From Bufo bufo (lineage: Eukaryota > Chordata > Amphibia > Anura > Bufonidae), in the NCBI RefSeq assembly GCF_905171765.1, contig NC_053390.1, forward strand, positions 510,367,565 to 510,431,564: a stretch of 64,000 nt of DNA. The letters are read 5' to 3'. Each line of letters opens with the position of its first letter. The stretch's first letter is position 1. Under the pieces are notes generated by a model, which was not told where the DNA came from, did no database searches, and saw only the letters and a list, made by a program, of their open reading frames with translations. Positions 44,400 to 56,443 of the stretch are shown piece by piece. A program made the translations under genes and the position numbers.

Positions 44400-44800
44400 T
44401 AATATATGTCCCTGTATAAATAATGACCCCTGTGTCCCTGAATAAATAATGCTCCCTGTGCCCATGAATATAAAATTATGCCCTCTATGCACCTGAATAA
44501 ATAATAATGTTCCCTGTGCCCCAGAATATTGTCCCCTGTGCCTATGAATAAATAATAACAATAATTAATAATGCCCCTGTGCCCCTGAATAAATCATAAT
44601 GTCCCATATACCCCTGAGTAATAATGGCCTCTTTGCCCCTAAATAAATAATAATTTCTTCTGTGCCCCTGAATAAGAGTGCCTCGTGTGTCACTGAATAA
44701 ATAATGTCCCCTGTACCCCTGTATAATAATACCCCCATGCCCTTGAATGACAATCATAATGCCCCCTTTAATGCCCCCTGAATGATAATTTAATTCTGCA
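44400..44800. repeat. Minisatellite, about 30-40-bp unit
   Basis: More than ten imperfect units of the type CCCCTGAATAAATAATAATG followed by TCCCCTGTG. Minus-strand open frames (44379-44805) are repeat products. Confidence 0.85.
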
Positions 44801-44921
44801 GACAATTGCCACCACTAATAAATAAATAAATAAATAAAGCTTACACTCACCTTACCTCAATCTCCTCATGTTCTTATGCAACGGGTGCCTCCCCCCAGGG
44901 TCCTCTATAGCGATTCTCAGG

Positions 44922-45713
44922 TGTAGGAAATGCCGTGTGGTATAGTGCGGCCTAATTGTCTTTATATGTGTCGCAGTACTCCTACTTGGATACAGCTAAA
45001 GCCCAGGCTTTGGCTCCGAAGCAATAAATAGGGGGAATAAATGAGGGATTTGAAAGAACAACCTTAGTCCAGACCTTGAGATGAAGTTCAATGGCAGCTT
45101 TACTTGAATAAATGTTTCTCCAAACAGTTTCAGGCTTTGTCTTGGTTTTAGCAGGCTTTAGCTTTTAACTGGCAGGCAAACTCAACTCTGCTATGTCTCT
45201 GTTTCTTTCTGACTCTGCTGGACTGACAGGCTGGTTGTATAACTCAGCTTCTGTACTTCTGTATGCTGCACTTCTTCTCTGTAGTCTGACTCTAGGTTAT
45301 GCCAGGGAACTTTCCTCCTGGCTCATGAGGCTTTAAGCTTTGGCCTCCATGGCCAGCAGAGCTTAGGGTGCTCTGGCTGGCGTGGGCACGTCCAGCAGAG
45401 ACATGCCCCTGCACACCCTTCCCCTGTCTAGGGAAGACCTAAACTGGAACTAACTGGTCCCCACCCTTCCTGCAGGAAGTAGGACAAGCCCACTTCTCTC
45501 CAGAGGGGTTTAGAATGGAATGGTAAGTTCCATTCTATCTAAGTACAGCTCTGCCATATTTGCTGCCCCCTGCTGGTGAACCAGGCATATTACATGAACA
45601 TAACAGTTGTAAACAGATTAGGAATGCACAGTGTATAGGACCTGGACAACAATACATAAGATTACATTTTGTTAGCCCATTAGAGATAGTAGCAGGGTGC
45701 AGGAGTGGTAACA
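44922..45713 (-). mobile_element. Probable solo LTR
   Basis: 792 bp with TGTAGGAAATGC at the left and GGAGTGGTAACA at the right (TG...CA). The minus strand has CATTTATTCAAGTAAAGC and a CAGTCTGACTACAG-type body typical of LTRs, but I find no target duplication, so both the borders and the class are tentative. Confidence 0.4.
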
Positions 45714-46545
45714 CCACTCTGGGGTGTTATACTTACCTCATGTTCTGGCCTGTGGCCTACAGGACATTAGAACACACGTGGGATGACGGCATCTTGATGC
45801 AGGCTGCGCAGTGACGTTTCTACATCATGATGCCTGTACTGAGATGCTGATGTCCTATAGGCTGCAGACCTAAAGTGGCCTGTGGCTTACAAGATGGAGA
45901 ATCATAGAGTAGGGAGCCTCTGACTTTCTACCCTACCAGAGGCTTCAACTGTATTTGCGTCCTGTGGATGTGACTACAGTTGATGGTGGTGCTTGCTAGG
46001 TCACTTGCTTGCTAGGTCACTCCAAGCTATTAAATGTACCCCCCAGTTTCCTATAATTAGAACTCATTTAAGAATTATTACTGGAATGGCTATTGTTGCT
46101 ATTGCAAATCATTCTGTATGATGCTATTTTCCTTCTGGCAGAGGGCAGAATGATGCCAGACTAAACATGTCAAGGGTCTGTTAACAAGCACACACATCCA
46201 TGCTTCACAGCTGACAACTTCCTTGTGCTTATTAAAACCTAAATTGGAGGCCACTTGTAATGAGAAATGCTAATAGTCAGCAATCACATTTTGAATGCAT
46301 CAATGCCTGCCTGACATGCTAAGCAAAAATCAGCATTGGGAGATATTACGGGTAATTATTTTATTGATGAGTCTGACATGAAAAAAATCAATGGCATAAA
46401 AGTTAACTAAATTAAGATAGAAAAACGAATTAAATGATCTTGATTAATCTGTGCAGCTTTGCAACCAAGTTTGTTTTTACACTGACTTGATCTCCTGACA
46501 AAAGTTTAAAGGAACACTTCAGACAAAATGTATCCATACTTGTAC
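45714..46545. other. No recognised gene or element
   Basis: Mixed-composition DNA with a short duplication, CTTGCTAGGTCACT, near 45995-46020. No open frame of note. A candidate stretch of older, single-copy DNA. Confidence 0.45.
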
Positions 46546-46550
46546 TTATG

Positions 46551-46890
46551 TATTAGGGTACATTCACAAAACAGTTAAAAACGGCCATGACACGGCTGTT
46601 TTCAGAATCATTGCAGTCTATAGGCCTATTCAGATGGCTGGTTTTTTGAATAATGACCATAAAAAAATAGGACATGTCCTATTTTGTCAGTTTTCGCGGA
46701 GGGACAGCCCTCATGATATACATGGGGCAGTTTTTAATGGTCATTATTCAGAAAAGCATCCGTGAAAAGAATGCTGTTAAAAAAGGACTGTTTTGCAGTT
46801 ATTAACTGCTGTGTTTTTAATTTTGTTTTGCTTTTGTTTGCTTAAATTATTTTTTTTTATTGCTGTTTTTTTGTGAATGCACTGTAATGC
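46551..46890. repeat. Foldback MITE-like repeat
   Basis: Left GGGTACATTCACAAAACAGT and right (other strand) ACAGTGCATTCACAAAAAAA. Internal inverted blocks GAATAATGACCAT and ATGGTCATTATTC. Ends not precisely set. Confidence 0.5.
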
Positions 46891-47063
46891 TTAGTACAGT
46901 ACCTCAGAAGGCAGTATATGAGTTTATATTTACAGTAGGGTAATGTCCAATAGCAAACCGACTGGCCATTAGGAGTCAGCAACTATTTAACACTTCTTTC
47001 ATTGGTAAACTGTGCAGACTTGGAGCTTTTGGTCACACCACTTCAGTGTTCCTTGAATCCCTA

Positions 47064-47386
47064 ACGCCGGGTTCAGACCTGAGCGTTCGCGATGGAGCGC
47101 TCTGTATGCGCGATTGTACCGGCGTTTACAATCGCGCATACAGAAACAAGCGAATGCCCATTGTCGTGCGTTCCCGAAAGTCTATGTACGGGAACGCATG
47201 ACAAAACGCCCCAAAGAAGCTCAAGAACTTTTTTGAGCGTCGGGCGTTTTACAGCGTGATCGTACGCGCTGTAAAACGCCCAGGTGAGAACCATTCCCAT
47301 AGGGAAGCATTGGTTTCTCTTTGTTGAGCGTTTTACAGCGCGTAGGAACGCGCTGTAAAACGCGCAAGTGTGAACTTAGGGTGAAT
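47064..47386. repeat. Foldback MITE-like repeat
   Basis: CGCCGGGTTCAGACCTGAGC at the left and (other strand) CCTAAGTTCACACTTGCGCG at the right. Contains several GCGTTTTACAGCGCG palindromes. No coding. Confidence 0.55.
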
Positions 47387-47400
47387 CAAGCCCTCCACTA

Positions 47401-47662
47401 GACCTCATGCACAAGGCCGTGTCTATATTGCAGTCGGCAAACCATGGATCCACAATATATGGACACCTTCCATGTGCAATCCACATTTTGCTCACCCCAT
47501 TACTAGAAATAATTATTCTTGTCCTCACTACGGATAAGAATAGGACAGGTTATATAATTTGCAGAATGGATTCCGACAGCACACCGTGTACAGTCGGCAA
47601 AAAATGCAGATTGGACATGAATGCAAAATGTGGTCGTGTGCATGTTGCCTTACTTGGAGTGT
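47401..47662. repeat. MITE-like repeat
   Basis: GACCTCATGCACAAGGCCGTG at the left and (other strand) AAGGCAACATGCACACGACC at the right, with an inverted TATTCTTGTCC/GGATAAGAATA pair inside. Confidence 0.5.
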
Positions 47663-47724
47663 TCTTTAGTAAACTGTTTTCTGCCATAACATTATCTATA
47701 AAAAGAATCTAAGGATGCAATTAA

Positions 47725-49857
47725 GGCCTCCTGCACACGAACGTATTTTTTTGCGGTCCGCAAAAACGGGTCCCGTTTTTCCGTGATCCGTGACCGTTTT
47801 TTCGTCCGTGGGTCTTTCTTGATTTTTGGAGGATCCACGGACATGAAAAAAAAGTCGTTTTGGTGTCCGCCTGGCCGTGCGGAGCCAAACAGATCCGTCC
47901 TGAATTACAATGCAAGTCAATGGGGACGGATCCGTTTGACGTTGACACAATATGGTGCCATTTCAAACGGATCCGTCCCTATTGACTTTCAATGTAAAGT
48001 CTGGAGTCCCTTTTATACCATCGGATCGGAGTTTTCTCCAATCCGATGGTATATTTTAACTTGAAGCGTCCCCATCACCATGGGAACGCCCCTATGTTAG
48101 AATATACTGTCGGATATGAGTTAGATCGTGAAACCTCATTTCCGACAGTATATTCTAACACAGAGGCGTTCCCATGGTGATGGGGACGCTTCTAGTTAGA
48201 ATATACTACAAACTGTGTACATGACTGCCCCCTGCTGCCTAGCAGCATCCGATCTGTTACAGGGGGCCGTGATCAGCACAATTAACCCCTCAAGTGCCGC
48301 ACCTGAAGGGGTTAATTGTACTATCATATCCCCCTGTAAGAGATCAGGGCTGCCAGGCAGCAGGGGGCAGACCCCCCCCCCTCCCCAGTTTGAATATCTA
48401 TTGTAATAAATCGTTGGTGGCACAGTGTGCGCCCCCCCGCCCCCCCCCCCCTTCCTCCCTCTATTGTAATAAATCGTTGGTGGCACAGTGTGCGCCCCCC
48501 ATCGGCCCCCCCTCCCTCTATAGCATTAACAACATTGGTGGCCAGTGTGCGCCCCCCCGCCCCCCCCCCCCCTTCCTCCCTCTATTGTAATAAATCGTTG
48601 GTGGCACAGTGTGTGCCCCCCATCGCCCCCCCCCCTCCCTCTATAGCATTAACAACATTGGTGGCCAGTGTGCGGCCTCCCATCTCCCCCCCCCCCCCCC
48701 CCCGATCATTGGTGGCAGCGGGTCACTAGCAAAGATTCATACTTACCTGGGAGTTGCGATGTTCGTGTCCGGCCGGGAGCTCCTCCTACTGGTAAGTGAC
48801 AGTTCATTTAGCAATGCGCCGCACAGACCTGAGGCTGTCACTTACCAGTAGGTGGAGCTCCCGGCCGGACACGAACATCGCAGCAGCCGGTAAGTATGAA
48901 TCTTCTACTACTGTACTATTGCTATGTAACCATGGCAACCAGGACTGTAGTAGCGTCCTGGTTGCCATGGTTACCGATCGGAGCCCCAGCGATTAAACTG
49001 GGACTCCGATCGGAACTCCGCTGCCACCAATGATGATGGGGGGGGGGGGAGATGGGAGGCCGCACACTGGCCACCAATGTTGTTAATGCTATAGAGGGAG
49101 GGGGGGCCGATGGGGGGCGCACACTGTGCCACCAACGAATTATTACAATAGAGGGAGGGAGGGGGGGGGCGCACACTGTGCCACCAACGAATAATTACAA
49201 TAGAGGGGGGGGGGCCGCACTGGCCATCAATGATATTCAAACTGGGGAGGGGGGGGGGGGGGGTCTGCCCCCTGCTGCCTGGCAGCCCTGATCTCTTACA
49301 GGGGGATATGATAGTACAATTAACCCTTTCAGGTGCCGCACCTGAAGGGGTTAATTGTGCTGATCACGGCCCCCTGTAAGAGATCGGGTGCTGCCAGGCA
49401 GCAGGGGGCAGTCTTGTACACAGTTTGTAGTGTATTCTAACTAGAAGCGTCCCCATCACCATGGGAACGCTTCTGTGTTAGAATATACTGTCGGTTCTGA
49501 GTTTTCACGAAGTGAAAACTCAGCTTTGAAAAAGCTTTATGCAGACGGATCTTCGGATCCGTCTGTATAAAAAGTAACCTACGGCCACGGATCACGGACA
49601 CGGATGCCAATCTTGTGTGCATCCGTGTTCTTTCACGGACCCATTGACTTGAATGGGTCCGTGAACCGTTGGCCGTGAAAAAAATAGGACAGGTCATATT
49701 TTTTTCACGGCCATGAAACACGGATCACGGATGCGGCTGCAAAACGGTGCATTTTCCGTTTTTTACACGGACCCATTGAAAGTCAATGGGTCCGCGAAAA
49801 AAAACGGAAAACGGCACAACGGCCACGGGTGCACACAACGGTCGTGTGCAGGAGGCC
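47725..49857. mobile_element. Large foldback element, TAA target duplication
   Basis: The element is 2133 bp, with TAA at 47722-47724 and 49858-49860. Ends GGCCTCCTGCACACGAACG and, on the other strand, GGCCTCCTGCACACGACCG. Arms of roughly 0.7 kb (about 48040-48780 and 48860-49500) are inverted copies, meeting at GTGACAG...CTGTCAC near 48797-48840. No transposase. Fits a PIF/Harbinger-type non-autonomous element. Confidence 0.8.
48365..48710. repeat. C-run minisatellite in the left foldback arm
   Basis: Units of about 60 bp (ATTGTAATAAATCGTTGGTG, GCACAGTGTGCG, then C7-C14 runs), alternating with an ATAGCATTAACAACATTGGT unit. The mirror copy with G runs is at 49035-49262. Proline-rich open frames here are artefacts. 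Confidence 0.85.
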
Positions 49858-50194
49858 TAAGTCAAATACAATTTCGCAACACTCCCTCTTGTGTTATCGA
49901 GTTGTTTTTCTCAATGTTCCATATTGTGTTTTAGGTACAAAAAGGATACTTCCAAATGCTACGGATTCGGTGTAAACTTGTCACCATGGATTTGCTGGAG
50001 GAAAATCTGCAGCCTTTTACAGCATCTATGGGAGACAAATCAAATCTGCTATACCTGTTTTGTGGCTTAAAAAATTAGCAACTTTTGGTGAGCTGCACCT
50101 TCCCACACCTCTTTCAGAAGTAGAGTGAGAATTTGGTCAGGTTTTGTCAGTAGACCACTTTTAAGCCATATGTTACAACTGTAGGTATTGACTA

Positions 50195-50440
50195 AGGATG
50201 AGCGAATCGACTTTGGATAAAACATCCGAAGTCAATTCGCATAAAACTTTGTTCTAATACTGTACGGAGTAGGAGATCTGTACAGTATTAGAATGTATTA
50301 GCTCCAATGAACCGAACCCAACGTATTGTATTGGAACCGAACCCGAGTTCGGGAAATGTTTTTTTACAGTACAAATTAATTTATGAAGTTATAACTTTGG
50401 CTCATAGGAGCCAATACATTCTAATACTGTTACACCATAT
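50195..50440. repeat. Partial hAT-like MITE
   Basis: TAAGGATGAGCGAATCGACT start, and TGTACAGTATTAGAATGTAT interior. Related to 24583-24977 but truncated at the right. Confidence 0.55.
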
Positions 50441-51600
50441 TTATAAAGTGCAACTTTTTAAAATGTTGCAAAAAAAAAGTTGCAGCCAATCCACACCAGG
50501 TAACCCCCAGACTTCCATTGAAATAGGTGCAACAACATTCCACTTGTGACGAATTTATAGATGTATTCAGTCACTCCTAGTAAATAACAGCTCAGATGTT
50601 GTGGTGTCTCCATTCACAGACTCTGTCACTGGGTGTATGCAAATTAGGCATTTGGTACGATGAGGTTGTCACCTTAAAATGAAAGATGGAATCTGATTGG
50701 TTGCTATGGGCAACTGAGCCAGTTCTACTTTACACCAGTTTAATAAATGTCCCCACTTATTTACTTACTGTAGGGCCAACACCAAGACTTTATCTTTGAA
50801 GGTACATACCAAATCTCTTTCCCACCACCGGAAGCAAAGGGATTTCTGAAATGTAGAGTTAGAATACAAAAGGTGATACAGTAGATAGGTTTCAGGCCTT
50901 GCAATTGTCATTGAAAATTGTCTAATAAGTGGAAATTGCAGGAAGGGGTCACTCGCACCTGAGTGGAAAGGAAGTTCCTCAACTTAAGGTTGTAATGGGC
51001 ACTGTGCGTAGTAGACCCATTGTTCCAACTAAATGGTTTGGCTTTGGGCTAAACCTAGGGAAGTTGTCCTGGTGGTCCCCTGGTATTCATCCTTTAACCT
51101 GTATATAGGAATATGGACTTCATTGCAGAAAATCAACCAGCCTACCTTCTGGAATAGTCCTGGTGTAGTTGGCAGCTGACCCACAGGGGTCAGAGACATT
51201 GGGGCGAAGCTCCAAAGGAGCAGACAATACTCATAGTCAGAATGACAGGCAGAGTACATGCGTATTAGTAAAACAATTTTGAAATCAGGGCAGGCAGCAG
51301 TGCATCAGATCCGGTAAATGGGCAAAGTTTGTACATGGGTAGACAGAGAGAAAAACACACCTTCACAAGAACTAGCGAACACTAGAATACCTAAACTCAA
51401 GCTTAAGTGGTGAAACGAACTGCCCATAATAAATAGGAGGGTTGATCAGCACCTTAGACAACAGAAAAGAGAACGCAAAAGGGAAGGTTAGCCTTTGCAG
51501 TACCACCTTCTTCCTCAGTGGCTAATATATAGGCATGTTTATCTAGTTCATCTGCTGCGCCATTTATACTTAATCTGTTCTGTTGTACATAGACTTACTG
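50441..51600. other. No gene recognised; short common repeats
   Basis: Contains TTGGTTGCTATGGGCAACTG near 50697, a phrase common to interspersed repeats. An open frame at 51029-51259 (minus) has no recognisable domain. Confidence 0.45.
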
Positions 51601-51830
51601 TGTGTCAGACTTCTTGTCACCAGGTGGGGTGAAACACCTGTCTAATTCTACCGTTTGTGGCGTGTCCACATTGATTAATAGATAAGCAATTCTATTAGGC
51701 CCGGATTTACAAGTTTGGGTGATACACCTGCCTCATTCTGCTGTTTGTGGTGTGTCCACATTGATTAATAGAAAAGCAATTCTATTAGGCCCTGATTCAC
51801 AAATTGGGGTGATACACCTGTCCAGTGTTC
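51600..51830. repeat. Tandem repeat, 90-bp unit
   Basis: GATACACCTG or GAAACACCTG begins units at 51631, 51721 and 51811. Units share TGTGTCCACATTGATTAATA and GCAATTCTATTAGGCCC. Confidence 0.8.
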
Positions 51831-52623
51831 CCTCTAGGCCTCTGCTGTTGCTGGGTGGAGCAGTTAGGTAGCTGGGTGATACATCGTGAAAGGTTGGCAA
51901 TTTCTTACTAAAGGTGGATTCCTATGTATCAACCATGGGGTAACTTACAATACTGTGTGACCATAATTTAGAGGGGAATTCTCATCTCTAGCGTTTCTTA
52001 CAATAAAAGTGAGACAGATGCTGACTCTCTTGAGAACAATTGCCTATGACCGTGTATGGAGAGGTGGCTCAACATGTGTGGTAACTGAATCTATCGTACT
52101 ATATAACACAGTGAAAACTGTGTAGTAGAAAGTGTAGTAGATGTCACCTGTAGTCCTATGTAACACCACAGGTAACAGTGATAACTCTCTAATTACAGAT
52201 AATGTAGTAGATGGTCATAACTCTTAACTGTTAAAAAGCCCAAGGAAGGCCATGATCAGCGGCACGCATAGCATGTTGCAGAAAATTCCTTTTACACTAA
52301 GCCATGCCTCTAACCCTGCTTAATGTCTATACATGCCACAATTTCCCCCAGTCCCCTTTGGGCCCAACAAAATTGAATTCCCCCTTATAGTAGAATGCCT
52401 CCTTTAGTGGCCCCTCACAGTATTGTGGGCCCTTGAATTGTTAGTTCCGCTGGTGACTAGAACACAAATGATGTCACCATTGCACTCAACTGTCTCTGCA
52501 GCCTTAAAATGCAGAGACAGGTAAGAGCAAGATATGCCACATTCCTCCCAGGAAGGCAGGACAGCCACCAAACTCTGAGACTATCCTGCTAGATCTGGGG
52601 CAGTACAAGTGCATATAATGTAG
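51831..52623. other. No gene recognised
   Basis: Includes a diverged relative of the 57-bp repeat near 52140-52230 (CACCTGTAGTCCTATGTAAC). Otherwise nothing assignable. Confidence 0.4.
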
Positions 52624-52880
52624 TTGATATCACCTGCAGTCTTATGTAACACCACAAGTAACACAGTGATAAATCTGAATACAGATAATATAGTAGTGTT
52701 ACCTGCAGTCCTATGTAAAACCACAGATAACACTAGTGCTGATTATGTGGTAGTGTTACCTGCAGCCCTGTGTAAAACCACAGATAACACTAGTGCATAT
52801 CATGTGGTAGCGTTACCTGCAGTCCTATGTAAAACCACAGATAACACTAGTGCAGATCATGTGGTAGTGTTTCCTATGTC
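52624..52880. repeat. Minisatellite, 57-bp unit
   Basis: GTTACCTGCAG starts at 52698, 52755 and 52812, exactly 57 bp apart, with an earlier diverged unit. Unit text includes CCACAGATAACACTAGTGC. An 86-codon open frame results from the period being a multiple of three. Confidence 0.9.
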
Positions 52881-53029
52881 CTAAGTGTCCCTCCCTGTGC
52901 ATCTCCCATGGGACTCCATGCCTGTGGTGCTGCCTCCTTTTCCTCCTTCATCTTCTTCTTGCCCCGCACAGAATGTCCTGATGCAGCTGTGTCAAGACAT
53001 AGCAACACCGTGGGCATGGTGATGGTGAT

Positions 53030-53223
53030 GCACATACACAGTTACACACAGGGATACACTCAGGGACACACATATGCACACAGGGACAGACACGTACACA
53101 CAGGAACAGTCAAATACACACAGGGACACACATACACACAGGGACATACATGCACAGGCACATACAGACACAGGGACAGAAACACACAGGGACACACACA
53201 CACAGGGACACACACACACAGGG
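53030..53223. repeat. CACACAGGGA-type microsatellite, left part
   Basis: Degenerate (CA)n and CAGGGACA units. The same array continues at 63883 to the window end, so PLE-C appears to be inserted within it. Confidence 0.85.
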
Positions 53224-53587
53224 TATTTACAGTTGGTCACTAGGACCAATAATTGTCTCTGGGTTGACAACGTGTTATTTAGGTATCTAAAATATAACAT
53301 TTATTGATCGTCTTTAAAAATAAATCACTGATGCAAACTAACACACAATTAAAACTATCAGCCGTGTCTGCACTATGACTAGTAATAGTCTGGTTGTAAC
53401 TGTGGTCTCACTGGAGATACAAGCCTAGACTGAAGGCTACTTAGCTAGCTCCACACTCTGCGTGCCGGTCATCCAGACTCTCTGTGGTGTGCACTGTTAG
53501 TATCACAGTACACTCCCACAGGTGGTAGCAGCTCCCCTAGTGTTCACCACTCACTCATAGTGCATTCCTAACTGAACTTGTTACTTA

Positions 53588-53979
53588 GGCTACTTTCACA
53601 CCTGCGTTTAGGTCGGATCCGTCTGGTATCTGCACAGACGGATCCGCACCTATTTTTTTTTTTTGTTCATGATAATGCAAACGGATCCGTTTTGACTTTA
53701 CATTGAAAGTCAATGGGGGACGGATCCGTTTGAAAATTGAGCCATACTGTGTCAACTTCAAACGGATCCGTCCCCATTGACTTACATTGTAAGTCTGGAC
53801 GGATCCGTTTGCCTCCGCACGGCCAGGCGGAGGACAAACGGAGCCAGACTGATGCATTCTGAGCGGATCCGCATCCACTCAGAATGCATTAGGGCTGGAC
53901 GGATCAGTTCGGGGCCGCTTGTGAGAGCCTTCAAACGGAACTCACAAGCGGAGCCCCGAACGCTAGTGTGAAAGTAGCC
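53588..53979. mobile_element. Foldback MITE (GGCTACTTTCA family), TTA target
   Basis: The element is 392 bp, with TTA at 53585-53587 and 53980-53982. Ends GGCTACTTTCACACCTGCG and, on the other strand, GGCTACTTTCACACTAGCG. The inverse copy at about 63458-63464 is the empty site with a single TTA/TAA. Confidence 0.88.
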
Positions 53980-54025
53980 TTAGCAGAACATCGCCTGGCT
54001 AAAATGTTAACATGTATCACTTTCT

Positions 54026-54072
54026 GCCCCCCGACATGTTTCGCCAAACACTTGGCGTCTTCAGGGATTTGG
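54026..54072 (-). ncRNA. Hammerhead-ribozyme-like motif, PLE-C inverted copy
   Basis: Minus strand: CTGAAGA, stem II CGCCAA/TTGGCG, GAAA, palindrome ACATGT, C, then G-rich stem I. Identical core to 63371-63417. Confidence 0.65.
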
Positions 54073-54780
54073 GCAGTGAACTGTGAAAAGGGGCGGAACC
54101 TGGCCTTTGAAACCTCCTTCCTGAGCGTCATATCTCCGCTGTCCAATGAGTGCTGCTTTTGCTTCTGTCTACGGGTATCTATCTAATCACATTGCGCTAC
54201 CTCCAGGGACCTCCCATTGGTCTATGGCTTGTCAGCTGGTATTATGTTTCCTGTGCTTGCGCGTCATCATGTCCCTCCTCCGATCTGCTATCCAGTTTGC
54301 GCATGCCCAAGTGCTTATATTCAAGACTCGTTTCTCTTATTCATTTGCGCTTACGCGCTATCTATAGATCTCCTACAGTGTAACATTATCTTGAAAATGG
54401 GCCGGTACGGCGTGTCTCTGCCACATACTCACCTGCGCTTCACCCGGTGAGGACGGACTATACATAATTACACTGCGCCTGCGCCAGCTATTGAAGTCGC
54501 TCGATATAGGTTAATCTGCGCATGCGTGAATACTTCTTCTCTCAGGGGCATCATTCCTACTTCTGCGCATGTCGAACCATTCAGCTTCTATGTGCGTATC
54601 TTGTATGACTGCGCATGCCCAGATACTTGTGTTTTCCTCCTTCTACACATCGGACAGATGAGGTGCCTCACTACGCATGCGCCAAATGATAGACTCGGCC
54701 GTGATTGAATTTCCGGATCTACCATGGTACTTTTCTATAATATTGGCTCCTGAGTGGGCCGATCCAATATCTCTCTATAG

Positions 54781-56443
54781 AGATCAAACCCTCAGATAAG
54801 GGTGGTAATATAGTGCTTCTTACCAAGGAGTACTATTTACGAATGGTGATGGCGTTATTAGAAGACACTAACACCTATCGATTACTAAAAGAAAATCCTA
54901 CGGAAAAATTCAAACGAGACTTAAAGGTCATTTTGGATTTTGCTAAAGAGAGAAACCTCATCACCAAAGAAGAATTTAAAGTTCTATATAATCCCAAACC
55001 GACCATAGCCACCTTTTATGCGATTCCTAAGGTGCACAAGAATAGGGATCCCATACCAGGGAGGCCCATAGTGTCGGGTAACCAGAGCTTGTGTGATGGG
55101 ATCAGCCGCTATGTGGATCAGATGATATCCCCATTTGTATCCAGCTTGTCCTCTTACCTTAAAGACACTAAGGACACCTTGACCAAACTCCAGGGCATTC
55201 AGGTCAGTAAGACCCCCATGATAGCCAGCCTTGATGTAGAGGCGCTCTATACCAGCATAGGACACAACTTGGGCCTTGAAGCAATTAAATACTACCTAAA
55301 TACAAAAGGCACACAGTATCATGAACACAATCACTTTGTTTTATCACTATTACTAATCACATATTATACTGGGGTCGTTTTATAGACGACATTTTAATTT
55401 TATGGGACAGCACTAGCACTTTATTCTTTGAGTTTGTTGAAGAACTTAACAATAATTCACTAGGCCTTAAGTTCACTGCTGAAATAGACAAGAAGACCCT
55501 CAATTTTCTGGATCTTACCATTGCTCTGGAAGATGATGGAAGTGTCAAAACCATAATCTATAGAAAACCTACCTCTACCAATAGCTTACTTCATTGGAAA
55601 AGCTACCACCCTACCAGCCTCAAAAAAGGAATTCCAATTGAGCAATACCTTAGGGCAAAAAGAAACTGCTCTACAGATGAAAGGTTTGAGGAAGAGTGCA
55701 AGCTGTTATATGATAGATTCCTGTCTAGGGGGTACTCTAAAAAAACATTACATTATGCATATAATCGGGCCAAAAAAAGTAACAGAACCAGGTTACTTCT
55801 GAATAGCAAATCGACTGGGAACCCAATCGAAAAAGTGGTGAGGTGTATAGGCAACTACCATGGGCAACATGAACAAATACGGAATATACTAGGACGACAC
55901 TGGCATATATTACTCTCTGATGAAGAATTGAAAGAGATCATTACCTCCAAACCAACCATTACATATAGGAGAGGGCAGAATATAATAGAAAAATTAGTAC
56001 ATAGTCACTTTGTTCAAGGTACGAGAAGTAATAAACCTACCTGGCTCCATACAGTAGGATCATATCCCTGCGGTGACTGCAGTTTCTGTGGAAAAATGGC
56101 CCCAAAAAATGAGTTTATCAATCTAACTGATAATAAAAAATACAAAATCAAGGAATATATAAATTGTAAATCTACGGGAGTAGTATATGCCATTCAATGT
56201 CCCTGTCCCAAAATTTATGTGGGTAAAACCACACAAGAGCTTAGGAGACGGATCTCTAAACACCTCAGCACTATAAACACCATTAGTGATACAACCCAAC
56301 ATCTAAAAGTTTGGGGCATTCAAAAATTAAAGTTGGATTTAGATAGGAGACTACAGCAAGAGGAAGCTCGGTGGATATACCGCTTAGGCAGCCTGGCTCC
56401 GCATGGCCTGAATGAAGGCTTCACATATGCCTCATTCCTTTGA
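54781..56443 (+). pseudogene. PLE-C reverse transcriptase and GIY-YIG endonuclease
   Basis: 5'-truncated PLE polyprotein. It begins in the SDKGGNIVLL block, then FYAIPKVHKNRDPIPGRPIV and motif A MIASLDVEALYTSI (about 55240). Motif B is missing: a deletion and frame change near 55362 join straight to motif C RFIDDILILW (about 55376). From there the frame is open to 56443: LLHWKSYHPTSLKKGIPIEQ, the linker YPCGDCSFCGKM, GIY-YIG GVVYAIQCPCPKIYVGKTTQ, and EEARWIYRLGSLAPHGLNEG. The nuclease part looks intact, but the reverse transcriptase cannot work. Confidence 0.88.

Larger units (their letters stand above)
53224..54780 (-). repeat. PLE-C inverted 3' terminal copy
   Basis: Reverse complement of about 62660-63825, interrupted by the MITE at 53588-53979. 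Its open frames (for example 54146-54450) mirror those at 62993-63297 and are not genes. Confidence 0.85.

Noticed and set aside
44922..45713. Second full LTR retrotransposon at this site
   Set aside because: Only an LTR-like segment is seen, without target duplication or internal genes. Kept as a tentative solo LTR.
48196..49291. Proline-rich and glycine-rich open frames on both strands
   Set aside because: They come from C and G runs in a palindromic minisatellite, and mirror frames exist in the opposite arm.
52624..52884. 86-codon frame with a repeated VVLPAVLCKTTDNTSA peptide
   Set aside because: The 57-bp minisatellite period is divisible by three, so an open repeat peptide is expected by chance.
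53030..53225. Histidine/threonine-rich and cysteine-rich open frames
   Set aside because: Pure products of the CACACAGGGA microsatellite.
54146..54450. Overlapping 73-77-codon frames, repeated at 62993-63297
   Set aside because: They lie in the inverted and sense copies of PLE-C terminal non-coding DNA, have no domain, and sit in three overlapping frames.
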